From Aquisediminimonas profunda (GTDB lineage: Bacteria > Pseudomonadota > Alphaproteobacteria > Sphingomonadales > Sphingomonadaceae), in assembly GCF_019443285.1 (NCBI RefSeq), contig NZ_CP080327.1, positions 2,662,001-2,726,000 on the forward strand: a stretch of DNA of 64,000 nt. Direction: 5' to 3'. Made by a program: the position numbers and the translations under genes. Under the pieces are notes generated by a model, which was not told the DNA's origin, did not search any database, and saw only the letters and a list, made by a program, of their open reading frames with translations. Each line of letters starts with the position of its first letter. Within the stretch, counting starts at the first letter, position 1. Below, piece after piece: positions 44,576 to 52,227 of this stretch.

Positions 44576-44998
44576 GTGAAGTCGCTCACCTTTGCCATTT
44601 TGACCCTACTTTTGACTTCGGGATGCGCAGGCACCGCGAACCGGCTCAATATCGCGGCAGACGCCGAACTGGCACGACTGGTCAGCAATCGCATTGCGGG
44701 GAAGCCCGTGCATTGTATCAGCTTGCGACAAATTCGTTCGAGTCATGTCGTAGCTCGCAAGGCTGTTATCTATGAAGTCTCGCATCGTTTATTCTACGTC
44801 AATCAGCCGCGATGGGGCGCTGAGGCCCTTTCAAACGACTCCGTACTAATGTCGCGCACAAGTTCATCTAGCCTTTGCGACGGCGAAATAGTTCGCTTGC
44901 TTGATCCGAATCTGAACGAACGAGGCGCAATCGCGTTGAGCGAATTCGTGCCTTACCATGGCGAAACAAGAATGCGGCCAACCCGACCAAAACAATAA
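44576..44998 (+). CDS. DUF6491-like lipoprotein
   Basis: Lipoprotein of 140 residues starting with GTG, with GGAG eight bases upstream. The signal LTFAILTLLLTSGCAG ends in a lipobox (lipidated Cys near residue 17). The mature part shares with the protein at 15287-15679 the pattern CISLRQIRSSHV, then VIYEVSHRLFYVN, SLCDGEIVRLLDP and GAIALSEFVPY, so the two are relatives. Function unknown. Confidence 0.68.
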   Translation: MKSLTFAILTLLLTSGCAGTANRLNIAADAELARLVSNRIAGKPVHCISLRQIRSSHVVARKAVIYEVSHRLFYVNQPRWGAEALSNDSVLMSRTSSSSLCDGEIVRLLDPNLNERGAIALSEFVPYHGETRMRPTRPKQ

Positions 44999-45345
44999 GA
45001 TCCGCCTCATGATAATTTTCGGTAGCCTGAATAAATTCATTCATGGCCGCCAGAAGATTGATGTAGCTAGAAATGATGGTCGCGAACCTGGGTTACGGCA
45101 GTTCTTCTGTGGTCGGCACAAAAGGCAAGTCATGAGGCTCGCGCGACCCTTCTCTTAACGCCGGAGCCGCGATCTTGTTGGCGGTGCAAACTTTACCGGA
45201 CGCTGCTTTGGACCGCCTGGATGTGCCATGACGCCAGATCGGCACAGGAGCCACCTCCAGCAAAATTTCAGTCAGGATGGATCAAAAAGGACCGCAGTGG
45301 GTTTCCCGTCAAGTCGAAACAGTTCGGCATTCCTGAAGGAATAGT
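44999..45345. other. Intergenic stretch without a recognisable gene
   Basis: About 350 bp between the lipoprotein and the CsbD-like gene. Both strands were read; only short frames without signal, motif or ribosome site were found. No EcfG-type promoter match was seen, though the promoter of the CsbD-sod-glsB genes must be here. Confidence 0.5.
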
Positions 45346-45348
45346 GTG

Positions 45349-45531
45349 ATGGGCGAATTTGTGGACAAGATGAAGGGTTCTGCCAACGACGTAATCGGCC
45401 GGTCCAAGTTTTCCGCGGGCAAGAGCACCGATAACCCAACATTGATGGCAAAGGGACTCGTGCAGGAAGTCAAAGGCAAGGCTCAAAAAGCTTTGGGCAA
45501 AGTCAAAGGCAAAACAGGCGATCGTATCTGA
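45349..45531 (+). CDS. CsbD family stress protein
   Basis: Small, Lys- and Gly-rich protein of 60 residues. DKMKGSANDVIGRSKFSAGK and AKGLVQEVKGKAQKALGKVK are the two CsbD-type KGxxxxxxGK helices. CsbD proteins are among the most strongly stress-induced bacterial proteins, but their mode of action is unknown. A GTG at 45346 directly before the ATG is an equally placed start behind AAGGA. Lies 39 bp ahead of sodB. Confidence 0.85.
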   Translation: MGEFVDKMKGSANDVIGRSKFSAGKSTDNPTLMAKGLVQEVKGKAQKALGKVKGKTGDRI

Positions 45532-45570
45532 GGGTCTTACCTTTTGCCCCGTCGTTCTGGAGCTTTCCAA

Positions 45571-46239
45571 ATGTTCAAACTAGCCAATTTGCCTTATACC
45601 AATGACGCATTGGAGCCGCACATTTCGGCTGAAACCTTGTCACTGCATCACGGCAAACATCACAAATCTTATGTCGATGCGCTGAACCTTCTGCTTGAAG
45701 GTGATGCAATGGCCGATCTACCTCTGGAAGAGGTCATTATGCAGTCGAACGGCCTTGCTGCCCGTCAGACCGTCTTCAACAATGCCGCACAGTGCTGGAA
45801 CCACGATTTTTACTGGCAATCGATGCGGCCAGGAGGAGGCGGGCCACCGACCGACGATCTGAAAGTCATGATCGAGAAGGATTTTGGAGACACGAGCGCC
45901 TTCGCTGAAGCGTTCCGCGCTGCGGCCGTCAAGCATTTCGGATCGGGGTGGGTCTGGTTGGTTGCGACAGATGGCGCCATTGGAATTGTGGCGACCCACG
46001 ACGCAGACTTGCCATTGGTGCACGGTCGAACAGCCCTCCTGTGCTGCGACCTTTGGGAACATGCATATTATCTGGATTACAAGAATATGCGTGCCGACTT
46101 TGTGAGTGCCTTTTTGGACAATCTCGCAAACTGGGATTTTGCCAATGCCAATCTGGCGGCCGCAGCATCGCAAATGAATGAAGAGGCGCCGACCGGACTG
46201 GGACCCGTAGAGGCCCCGTTCGTTATCCACGCAAACTGA
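45571..46239 (+). CDS. sodB: Superoxide dismutase [Fe/Mn], SodB-like
   Basis: Cytoplasmic enzyme of 222 residues that converts superoxide to hydrogen peroxide and oxygen. Metal ligands are His26 (SLHHGKHH), the His of NHDFYWQSM, and Asp and His in DLWEHAYYLDY. Tyr34 is the gateway residue. The opening FKLANLPYTNDALEPHIS and Gln in AAQCWNHDF (near 69) favour the iron type, but metal choice cannot be settled by reading. TGGAG precedes the ATG at 45571. Confidence 0.92.
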   Translation: MFKLANLPYTNDALEPHISAETLSLHHGKHHKSYVDALNLLLEGDAMADLPLEEVIMQSNGLAARQTVFNNAAQCWNHDFYWQSMRPGGGGPPTDDLKVMIEKDFGDTSAFAEAFRAAAVKHFGSGWVWLVATDGAIGIVATHDADLPLVHGRTALLCCDLWEHAYYLDYKNMRADFVSAFLDNLANWDFANANLAAAASQMNEEAPTGLGPVEAPFVIHAN

Positions 46240-46254
46240 AGTAGGAGAAAACAC

Positions 46255-46524
46255 GTGAATTTGATCATCATGCTTATCGTCGGCGGCATCCTTGGATGGC
46301 TCGCCTCAATTGTCATGCGCACGGACGGGCAGCAGGGGATGTTCCTGAATGTTGTCGTTGGCGTGATCGGCGCAATGCTTGCTGGGTTCCTGCTAACGCC
46401 CTTCCTCGGCGGCGCGCCAATTACAACCGGAGCATTCGACATTAAATCGCTTTTTGTGTCCTTTCTGGGAGCGGTTGTTTTGTTGGCAATTGTGAACCTG
46501 GTTCGGCGGGGCTCAATTCGCTAA
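46255..46524 (+). CDS. GlsB/YeaQ/YmgE family stress-response membrane protein
   Basis: Small inner-membrane protein of 89 residues, GTG start behind GTAGGAGA. Three hydrophobic segments carry the family pattern LIIMLIVGGILGWLASIVMR and GVIGAMLAGFLLTP. Members (transglycosylase-associated family) are induced by general stress; function unclear. It is 15 bp behind sodB, so co-transcription is likely. Confidence 0.88.
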   Translation: MNLIIMLIVGGILGWLASIVMRTDGQQGMFLNVVVGVIGAMLAGFLLTPFLGGAPITTGAFDIKSLFVSFLGAVVLLAIVNLVRRGSIR

Positions 46525-46579
46525 CTTTGGCGCCGCACACGGCCAATGCAATCGTGCGCATCTCACAAGGGAATTCACA

Positions 46580-46882
46580 ATGAACAAGACAGGTAGAAAT
46601 GCCTCAATAGCAAGCGCCGTTTTGGCCCTTGGCCTGCTGGTTACCGGCTGCAACAGCCCAGCCGAAAAGGCAGCGGATAACACAGCTGATTCTATGGAAG
46701 ACAAAGCCGATGCTGTCCGAGACTTAGGCGACAATGTTGCTGACAAGGTCGAAGACGGCGGCGATGCTGCACAGGAGACAGAAGACAACCGCGCAGATCA
46801 TGTGCGGGACACAGCGGACAACAGAGCGGATACAATAGAGAACAGGGCAGATGCTGTCCGCGACGCAGCAAAAGACAAATGA
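46580..46882 (+). CDS. Acidic repeat-rich lipoprotein
   Basis: Lipoprotein of 100 residues; signal and lipobox LALGLLVTGC (Cys near 29). The mature part is one long predicted helix of repeated units built on DNxADxxRDxADNRAD, rich in Asp, Ala and Arg, with no hydrophobic core. It resembles heptad/11-mer stress proteins of the LEA type or Lpp-like coils. No named family recognised. AAGGGAAT precedes the ATG. Confidence 0.7.
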   Translation: MNKTGRNASIASAVLALGLLVTGCNSPAEKAADNTADSMEDKADAVRDLGDNVADKVEDGGDAAQETEDNRADHVRDTADNRADTIENRADAVRDAAKDK

Positions 46883-46888
46883 CACAAT

Positions 46889-46926
46889 TGGCCTGAACTC
46901 TCCTTAGGGATGGTTCAGGCCATTTT
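46889..46926 (+). terminator. Rho-independent terminator after the repeat-rich lipoprotein
   Basis: TGGCCTGAAC (46889-46898) pairs perfectly with GTTCAGGCCA (46913-46922) across a 14-nt loop and is followed by TTTT. Confidence 0.85.
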
Positions 46927-47080
46927 GAACGCCCCGAGATTGGGCAAATTTGCCCTCGCGCCTGTCCCGCTCGGGCCCGAATGCGATGATACTGCAAGTG
47001 ACTGCGGCCGATAATTATTCCCGGGTCCATGGGCCCGATGTCAGCTCTCGGCGGTTTTACCTGCACAAAGGAGACTGAGT

Positions 47081-47653
47081 ATGAAGAAGATTGTTCTTTG
47101 CCTGCTGCTGGGTGCAGTGGCCATCCCTTCGTTACCAGCAGTCGCTGAAAAGGGCCACGACAGGTCGGACAAGCAGCACAACGATGAAGGGCGCGGAAAT
47201 AATCAAGAACGCAGAGATCGCTTCGGTGAGCAACAGCGTGATCGAAATAATGATCATGTCTATGCTGATCGCCGCGATCAAAGGCATTGGGATCGCGGTC
47301 GACATCGCGGGGAGCGCCAACGGGCTGCTTGGCAAGATTACAATCGTTATGATTATAACCGCTACGATCCTCGTTACGGAAGTTATCAGGCCGACCGATA
47401 TTATCGCGATGGTCGATATTACACGGATCGCCGGCTGACTGAGCAGGATCGTATCTATCGAGGTTCAAACGGCCAATTTTATTGCCGCCGCAACGACGGT
47501 ACAACCGGCCTCATCATCGGAGCAATTGGCGGCGGCCTTCTTGGCCGAGCCATTGCCCCAAATGGTTCAAAGACACTTGGAGCGATCCTCGGAGGCACTG
47601 GTGGCGCATTGATCGGCCGTTCGATCGGACGTGACGGCGTGCGGTGCAATTAA
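47081..47653 (+). CDS. Exported glycine-zipper 2TM domain protein
   Basis: Protein of 190 residues. A signal peptide (MKKIVLCLLLGAVAIPSLPAVA) precedes a long Arg/Asp/Tyr-rich, low-complexity middle (RRDRFGEQQRDRNNDHVYAD; RYDPRYGSYQADRYY). At the C-terminus a glycine zipper (LIIGAIGGGLLGRAI and LGAILGGTGGALIGRSI) can insert in a membrane. Similar proteins are common in the envelope of sphingomonads; function unknown. AAAGGAGA precedes the ATG. Confidence 0.8.
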   Translation: MKKIVLCLLLGAVAIPSLPAVAEKGHDRSDKQHNDEGRGNNQERRDRFGEQQRDRNNDHVYADRRDQRHWDRGRHRGERQRAAWQDYNRYDYNRYDPRYGSYQADRYYRDGRYYTDRRLTEQDRIYRGSNGQFYCRRNDGTTGLIIGAIGGGLLGRAIAPNGSKTLGAILGGTGGALIGRSIGRDGVRCN

Positions 47654-47678
47654 TCTCAATTTCAAAGGAAGAGTCATC

Positions 47679-47888
47679 ATGAAAGCCAAATCCGCTAAAG
47701 ATCAGTTCTCCGCAATCAAGAAAGCCGCGACGGAAAGATTGGACAAGATCTCCGCGAATGAAAAAATTGCCGGCGCCGCAGCAATGGGGATTGTTGTGGG
47801 AGCAGCGGCAGCTGCAATAGGGAACTCGCTTCGAAACGATGCAGAGCCCATGAAGGCAACAAAAGCGGCGAAAAAGCCAACAGCCTGA
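47679..47888 (+). CDS. Small protein with a hydrophobic Ala/Gly segment
   Basis: A 69-residue protein from the ATG at 47679 behind AAAGGAAGAG. A Lys-rich amphipathic N-half (AKDQFSAIKKAATERLDKIS) precedes one hydrophobic stretch (AGAAAMGIVVGAAAAAIGNS) and a Lys/Ala-rich tail. It may lie at the membrane. No family recognised; it follows the glycine-zipper gene by 25 bp. Confidence 0.6.
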   Translation: MKAKSAKDQFSAIKKAATERLDKISANEKIAGAAAMGIVVGAAAAAIGNSLRNDAEPMKATKAAKKPTA

Positions 47889-47904
47889 ATCGTCGCAAGA
47901 ACCG

Positions 47905-47940
47905 GCCGCGCGTGTCGCTTATGGCATGCGCGGCTATTTC
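47905..47940 (+). terminator. Probable terminator between convergent stress genes
   Basis: GCCGCGCGTG (47905-47914) pairs with CATGCGCGGC (47925-47934) with one wobble, followed by TATTTC. It separates the small hydrophobic protein gene from the convergent kinase gene. Confidence 0.5.
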
Positions 47941-47959
47941 TGTGTTCGGCAGGGTTGAA

Positions 47960-49648
47960 CTAATCCCTTTGCGGCAATGGATAGACCAAAGTAACGTTAG
48001 TTCCGGTTCCGACCGAACTGAGGATATGCAATGTACCCCCCAATTGTTGGGCAAAAGCTTCCATAAGTTGTTGCCCCATCGAAGAGGGCGCCTGTGTTGA
48101 TTGAAAGCCGACCCCGTCGTCCTTGACCCACAGCGTCGCCTGACCGTCTTTGACATCGAAATGGACCATTACCTGCCCTGGCTGGCCCTGAGGAAAACCG
48201 TGCCGAAATGCGTTGGTGACCGCCTCAACCGCGAGCAGCGTGAGGGGCACAGCATGATTGATCGGAATCATCTGCGGTTCCACTTCGCAGGAGAGAATGA
48301 CGCCCCTCTCACGGCCATGCAGGGCGCGAAGTTGTATGCATAGCGCATGGAGCAACTTGGCAATGTCGACATTTTCCTGGTCGCTGTCGTGTCCATCTTC
48401 ATACAGCAACCGGTGTATCTGCGCCAATGCCCCGATCCGGGCCCGAGTTTGATTCAAGGCTTCCCGCGCGGCGGGATCAGACATTTTTTCGGTTTGGAGA
48501 TTGAGCAAACTGCTGACGATCTGGAGGTTGTTCTTGACCCTATGGTGTATGTCCTGAGTCATGGCAGTCTTTACGTCGAGCGCCATTTTGAGCTCGCTAT
48601 CCCGCGCTTCAATGGCATTTGCCATGTTGTGGAGATCGCGGACGAGCAGACCAATTTCGCGCGGAGCTTTCGCAAACTTGTTGCGTTCATCCGAGAAATT
48701 TCCCTTTGCGAATTCCGCAGCAAGCGCACGCACGGATTCAAGCCAGCGAAGAACCAATCGAGTGGTGCCGACCCAAATTGAGAGCATTGCGAGAAGCAAG
48801 GCAGCAATGGGCAGAATGAGACCAATTTGCTCCTGCTTCAGGGCCGTCGCCATCAACTCTTCTTTCGGCTCGGCATAAGCAACGTACAATTCTCTATCAA
48901 TGAGCGGCGCGACCGCATACATCCACCCGACCCCATTGCTGGCGATCGCATCCGTCACATGAGCATTGCCTGCCACGACATCAAATTTTGGCAGCGGCCG
49001 TGATTCTCGTGACAGGACCACATTTCCGTTGCGGTCGATGATCGCGACAGCCGCATCTTCGGACATTTGAGATTGAGACAATGATCGCTCAAGCCACGAT
49101 GCATCTATCGCAACCATTATCGCACCGTCATTTGCGCCAGTATCTTTCAGAATTGGCAGGAGGCCTGCAAGAATGCGCTTCTTGGTAATCGGTCCAGTCA
49201 CGACCGCGCTTAGCGAATATTTCCCAGCTGCGATGGCATGCTGCCACCACGCTGTATTTGCGATGGATAAGGAGCGGTCAAAGGCCAAGGCGGAGCATCT
49301 GACCCTCCCCGCCTGGTCAATTCGCGACAGATTGAGAGCTCCAGGGGTATTGGCCAACGCCAACTTGAGGGCAGCGCTGCAACCTTCCCCGCCATTGCGG
49401 ACGTCCTCATTTTCGCTGAGTCTCAATAATACCTGTTTACCCACAACAATGGGATCGTGACCACGCTCCACCGTCAGCAATGCATTGGTCACGAGGCGAG
49501 AAGTGATAAGTGTGCGAGAATAGCTAAGAGCCGACAACGCCTGCACGACACTCAGAATTCCGACAGGAAGGACCGCAGCTACAACGACCAACACCAAACC
49601 GTTGCGCAGCGTCCGCGGTCGCGTCGGATTTCTTCTCCTGCCCGTCAA
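47960..49648 (-). CDS. Membrane sensor histidine kinase of the HisKA_2 type in the general-stress locus (PhyP/PhyK-like)
   Basis: Protein of 562 residues. Two membrane spans (about 17-42 and 276-298) enclose a periplasmic sensory domain of about 230 residues. A HAMP-like linker and short coil follow, then the HisKA_2 phosphorylation box with His369 (HHRVKNNLQIVSSLLNLQ) and an HATPase with NAFRHGF and DDGVGF. Kinases of this type talk to PhyR; in Sphingomonas the one in the sigma-factor operon (PhyP) acts as a negative regulator. That role here is inferred from position. Its ATG overlaps the ecfG stop by 4 bp. Confidence 0.85.
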   Translation of the reverse strand: MTGRRRNPTRPRTLRNGLVLVVVAAVLPVGILSVVQALSALSYSRTLITSRLVTNALLTVERGHDPIVVGKQVLLRLSENEDVRNGGEGCSAALKLALANTPGALNLSRIDQAGRVRCSALAFDRSLSIANTAWWQHAIAAGKYSLSAVVTGPITKKRILAGLLPILKDTGANDGAIMVAIDASWLERSLSQSQMSEDAAVAIIDRNGNVVLSRESRPLPKFDVVAGNAHVTDAIASNGVGWMYAVAPLIDRELYVAYAEPKEELMATALKQEQIGLILPIAALLLAMLSIWVGTTRLVLRWLESVRALAAEFAKGNFSDERNKFAKAPREIGLLVRDLHNMANAIEARDSELKMALDVKTAMTQDIHHRVKNNLQIVSSLLNLQTEKMSDPAAREALNQTRARIGALAQIHRLLYEDGHDSDQENVDIAKLLHALCIQLRALHGRERGVILSCEVEPQMIPINHAVPLTLLAVEAVTNAFRHGFPQGQPGQVMVHFDVKDGQATLWVKDDGVGFQSTQAPSSMGQQLMEAFAQQLGGTLHILSSVGTGTNVTLVYPLPQRD

Positions 49649-50277
49649 CGACCACCCACCGCTAACTTCTTATCCGGCGGCTCGCGAAGAACTTCATTGA
49701 AGACTTGAGCTGCATCCTGCCCCTCCCCCTTCTTTGACTTTGGCTTTGGCTCAGAAAATAGGGAATCATCATCTGGACCGTCGATCAGCGCAGCCAGCGC
49801 TGTGCGCCCCCTGGCGAGGCGGCTCTTGATGGTTCCCATTGCACAGCCGGTCACTTCAGCTGCCTCTTCGTATGATAGCCCGTTTGCGCCAATCAGCAGC
49901 AGGACTTCACGTTGCTCTGCTGGCAGCTTTTGCAGCGCTTTGGCCACATCTTCGACATTGAGGCCATTTTGTTGAGCAGGCGCAACGACAAGAACCCGTT
50001 CCGCGACCTCCGGATCGAGGGATGTCATACGAGCGTTCTTGCGGATGGTCGTATAAAACTGGTTGCGCATGATCATGAACATCCAAGCGCGGAAATTCGA
50101 CCCCTGCAAATAACTCTCGCGTGCCGCCCATGCCCGCATCACCGTATCTTGAGCCAGGTCATCTGCCATTTCGCGATGCCCACACAACCCGCGAGAAAAG
50201 GCGCGCAGCGATGGCAAGAGCGCGACAAGCTGGTCTCGGAACAGTTTGTCAGGATCTTTGGTTTCCAGCCCGCCCAT
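49645..50277 (-). CDS. ecfG: General stress response sigma factor EcfG
   Basis: ECF15-type sigma factor of 210 residues that directs RNA polymerase to stress promoters. Region 2 has FSRGLCGHREMADDLAQDTV and the FRAWMFMIMRNQFYTTIRK block; region 4 is LPAEQREVLLLIGANGLSYE and GCAMGTIKSRLARGR. The Lys/Ser/Glu-rich tail of about 35 residues is typically variable. NepR holds the sigma inactive until PhyR-P captures NepR. The ATG overlaps the nepR stop (TGATG) and the stop overlaps the kinase start, giving a coupled three-gene operon. Confidence 0.95.
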   Translation of the reverse strand: MGGLETKDPDKLFRDQLVALLPSLRAFSRGLCGHREMADDLAQDTVMRAWAARESYLQGSNFRAWMFMIMRNQFYTTIRKNARMTSLDPEVAERVLVVAPAQQNGLNVEDVAKALQKLPAEQREVLLLIGANGLSYEEAAEVTGCAMGTIKSRLARGRTALAALIDGPDDDSLFSEPKPKSKKGEGQDAAQVFNEVLREPPDKKLAVGGR

Positions 50278-50450
50278 CAATGCGCAGCATTTTTAGAGGC
50301 AATCTTGGTATCGATCTCGTCAAGTAGCCGCAGAAAATCCTCAGGGAGATCCTCACTCGCCACAACATCATGCATTTGCCTGAGCGCTGCAGCGATTGGA
50401 TCGCTGTCCATTTCCTCGCCATGATTGCCGGGCCTTTTCGGCTTCGCCAT
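50277..50450 (-). CDS. nepR: NepR anti-sigma factor
   Basis: Anti-sigma factor of 57 residues from the ATG at 50450. The two NepR helices are visible: DPIAAALRQMHDVVASED and LPEDFLRLLDEIDTKI, with the conserved P-x-x-F/L-L core. It is bound by the sigma-like domain of phosphorylated PhyR. A longer in-frame reading to 50579 would cross the promoter and is rejected. First gene of nepR-ecfG-kinase, head-to-head with phyR. Confidence 0.92.
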   Translation of the reverse strand: MAKPKRPGNHGEEMDSDPIAAALRQMHDVVASEDLPEDFLRLLDEIDTKIASKNAAH

Positions 50451-50568
50451 CGCTTTATGCTCCACCAAAGGGTTTTTTGGATGCTGGCCAAACACATTGG
50501 GTGATGTATGCAGGTTTGTCACCGAATTCCTCACTTGAAATGGCAAACCTGCCAGCCGTGCTGCGTTA

Positions 50569-50594
50569 AACTCGATCAACTGGAAAAAAGTTCC
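50569..50594 (-). promoter_or_regulatory. Candidate EcfG promoter for nepR-ecfG
   Basis: On the minus strand GGAAC (50594-50590), 17 bases, then AGTT (50572-50569). This matches the alphaproteobacterial general-stress consensus GGAAC-N16/17-CGTT at eight of nine positions. It gives a leader of about 110 nt before nepR and the positive autoregulation known for these loci. Confidence 0.65.
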
Positions 50595-50601
50595 ACGCGC
50601 C

Positions 50602-50628
50602 GGAACAAAAGTCGATCTGAGCAGTATT
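50602..50628 (+). promoter_or_regulatory. Possible EcfG promoter for phyR, weak -10
   Basis: GGAAC at 50602-50606 faces phyR, but the bases 16-18 further on (AGTATT) only partly match CGTT. With the opposing GTTCC at 50590-50594 it forms an inverted repeat, GTTCC-ACGCGCC-GGAAC. Confidence 0.3.
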
Positions 50629-50651
50629 CCCTGTCTCGAAGAGGAGCAAAA

Positions 50652-51704
50652 ATGTCACTCAAAGAAGTAGTCGGGCCTGAGCTTCCCTTCTTGCGTCGCT
50701 ACGCGCGCGCGTTTACCGGCTCCCAAGCTCTTGGTGATGCCGCCGTGCGAGAAGTGCTGGAAGCCTTACTTGATGCGCCCGAGGCCTTCAATGACCGCAA
50801 GCCCGCTCGTTTCGAACTGTACCGGGTTTTCCACCAACTTTGGCAACCTGAATCTAGGCCAATGCCCGCCAATGCAAATATTGGAGCCGGGCCGGTCTCC
50901 AGCCTGCCGATTCTGAGCCGCCAGGCGTTGTTATTGACCGCTGTTGAAGGTTTCGACATCGCGGAAGCCGCCAGCATTCTCCAATGCAGCATCGACACTG
51001 TTACACACGGCATAGACACGGCTCGTAAATCCATTGCGGATGGCCTCAAAGCTTCGGTAATGATAATCGAGGACGAAGCGATTATTGCGCTCCATATCCG
51101 ATCAATTGTTGAGGGGTTGGGTCACAACGTATCCGGTATCGCGCGCACGCGCACTGAAGCGGTTGCTCTTGCGGAGAAGACTTTACCGGAACTCGTGCTT
51201 GCCGATATCAGCCTGGCAGATGGTTCGAGCGGAATCGACGCCGTTAGGGACATACTGAGTGCGATGAATGTCCCCGTTATCTTTATAACTGCATTTCCAG
51301 AGCGACTGCTGACAGGCGGTCGACCGGAGCCGACCTATCTCATCACCAAGCCGTTCGAGCCCGAAACTGTCATTGCGACGATTGGTCAAGCCCTCCTCGT
51401 CCATCGCGAACGCGTAGCAAAATCGGCGCCCTCGATACGGGTCATGGAGGGTGATGCGCCCGACCCGCGCAAGCATTTTGATACTCCTCAGGCTCTCCTG
51501 GATGAGCCGGGGCTGGCGGCTGCTGACAAGGTCGCGCTGCTGACTGATTGGGATTCAGATATGGACGGGCAGCTCAATGCAGAATCCGAGGGCATGAGTG
51601 CTTCAGACCCAATAAGCGCGAAGCGCGAAGGACGGCTGGCCAAGGAAGCAGAAAAAGTGAAGACCGCACTGACCTCAATTGTCGAGCAAGGAAAAAATTC
51701 CTGA
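50652..51704 (+). CDS. phyR: PhyR-type anti-anti-sigma response regulator with an extra C-terminal domain
   Basis: Master switch of the general stress response, 350 residues against the usual 260-270. The sigma-like domain (about 1-125) has region-2 and region-4 helices (LPFLRRYARAFTGSQALGDA; ILSRQALLLTAVEGFDIAEA). The receiver domain (about 135-255) has Glu140/Asp141, phospho-acceptor Asp185 (LVLADISLADG), Thr213 (FITAFPE) and Lys233 (ITKPFEP). Residues 271-345 form a further helical domain (DPRKHFDTPQALLDEPGLAA; KVALLTDWDSDMDGQL; EKVKTALTSIV). GAGGAG precedes the ATG at 50652. Divergent from nepR. Confidence 0.93.
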   Translation: MSLKEVVGPELPFLRRYARAFTGSQALGDAAVREVLEALLDAPEAFNDRKPARFELYRVFHQLWQPESRPMPANANIGAGPVSSLPILSRQALLLTAVEGFDIAEAASILQCSIDTVTHGIDTARKSIADGLKASVMIIEDEAIIALHIRSIVEGLGHNVSGIARTRTEAVALAEKTLPELVLADISLADGSSGIDAVRDILSAMNVPVIFITAFPERLLTGGRPEPTYLITKPFEPETVIATIGQALLVHRERVAKSAPSIRVMEGDAPDPRKHFDTPQALLDEPGLAAADKVALLTDWDSDMDGQLNAESEGMSASDPISAKREGRLAKEAEKVKTALTSIVEQGKNS

Positions 51705-51739
51705 GCCGATCATGCACGTAGGGAATTGCGGCGTAAGAG

Positions 51740-51760
51740 GCGGCTAGCATTTGTAGCCGC
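51740..51760 (+). terminator. Small hairpin after phyR
   Basis: GCGGCTA (51740-51746) and TAGCCGC (51754-51760) with a 7-nt loop, 35 bp behind the phyR stop. No U-run follows, so termination is uncertain. Confidence 0.35.
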
Positions 51761-51809
51761 ATGATTGGGCAACTCCCAACTTAAATTGCCAGAATATCGA
51801 TAGGGCCAA

Positions 51810-51834
51810 GGAACTTCGTGAACGAGTCTTGGTT
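51810..51834 (+). promoter_or_regulatory. Candidate EcfG promoter for the PRC-barrel/GT4/GH130 operon
   Basis: GGAAC (51810-51814), 16 bases, then GGTT (51831-51834): eight of nine consensus positions at correct spacing. It lies 31 bp before the GTG start of the PRC-barrel gene and 105 bp behind phyR. Confidence 0.65.
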
Positions 51835-51864
51835 AACCATTCACATTGTCAAAGGAGACATTTC

Positions 51865-52227
51865 GTGGCGAACCAAGAACCTGACTATGTGGAGACTTCA
51901 TCGCTCATTGCGTCGGATATGGTGGAAGGCACCTCCGTCTATGACATTGAGGGACAAAGGGTCGGAAAGATCCTGAACTTCATGGTCAACAAGCACAGTG
52001 GTCAGGTCGAATATGCCGTAATGTCCTTTGGCGGCTTTCTCGGGATGGGCGAAGACCATTACCCGCTTCCTTGGAAGAAGCTCAAATACGTTGTCGCGCG
52101 TCACGGCTTTGTAGTTGATATCGACAAAGACAGCCTGGCCAATGCTCCAAAGCATGATCGAGGCAATGAGCCCGTTTACGACGCCGCCTTCGGCACGATG
52201 ATCAGCAGCCATTATGGCGTTGCTTAG
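51865..52227 (+). CDS. PRC-barrel domain protein
   Basis: Protein of 120 residues from the GTG at 51865 behind AAAGGAGA. The PRC-barrel (about 15-90) reads SLIASDMVEGTSVYDIEGQR, VGKILNFMVNKHSGQVEYAV and GGFLGMGEDHYPLPWKKLKY, the form seen in stand-alone stress-related PRC proteins. The molecular role is unknown. Its TAG is followed at once by the ATG of the glycosyltransferase, so one transcript is certain enough. Confidence 0.88.
   Translation: MANQEPDYVETSSLIASDMVEGTSVYDIEGQRVGKILNFMVNKHSGQVEYAVMSFGGFLGMGEDHYPLPWKKLKYVVARHGFVVDIDKDSLANAPKHDRGNEPVYDAAFGTMISSHYGVA

Noticed and set aside
46883-47080. EcfG promoter in front of the glycine-zipper gene
   Set aside because: The interval has no GGAAC followed at 16-18 bases by GTT; it mainly holds a terminator.
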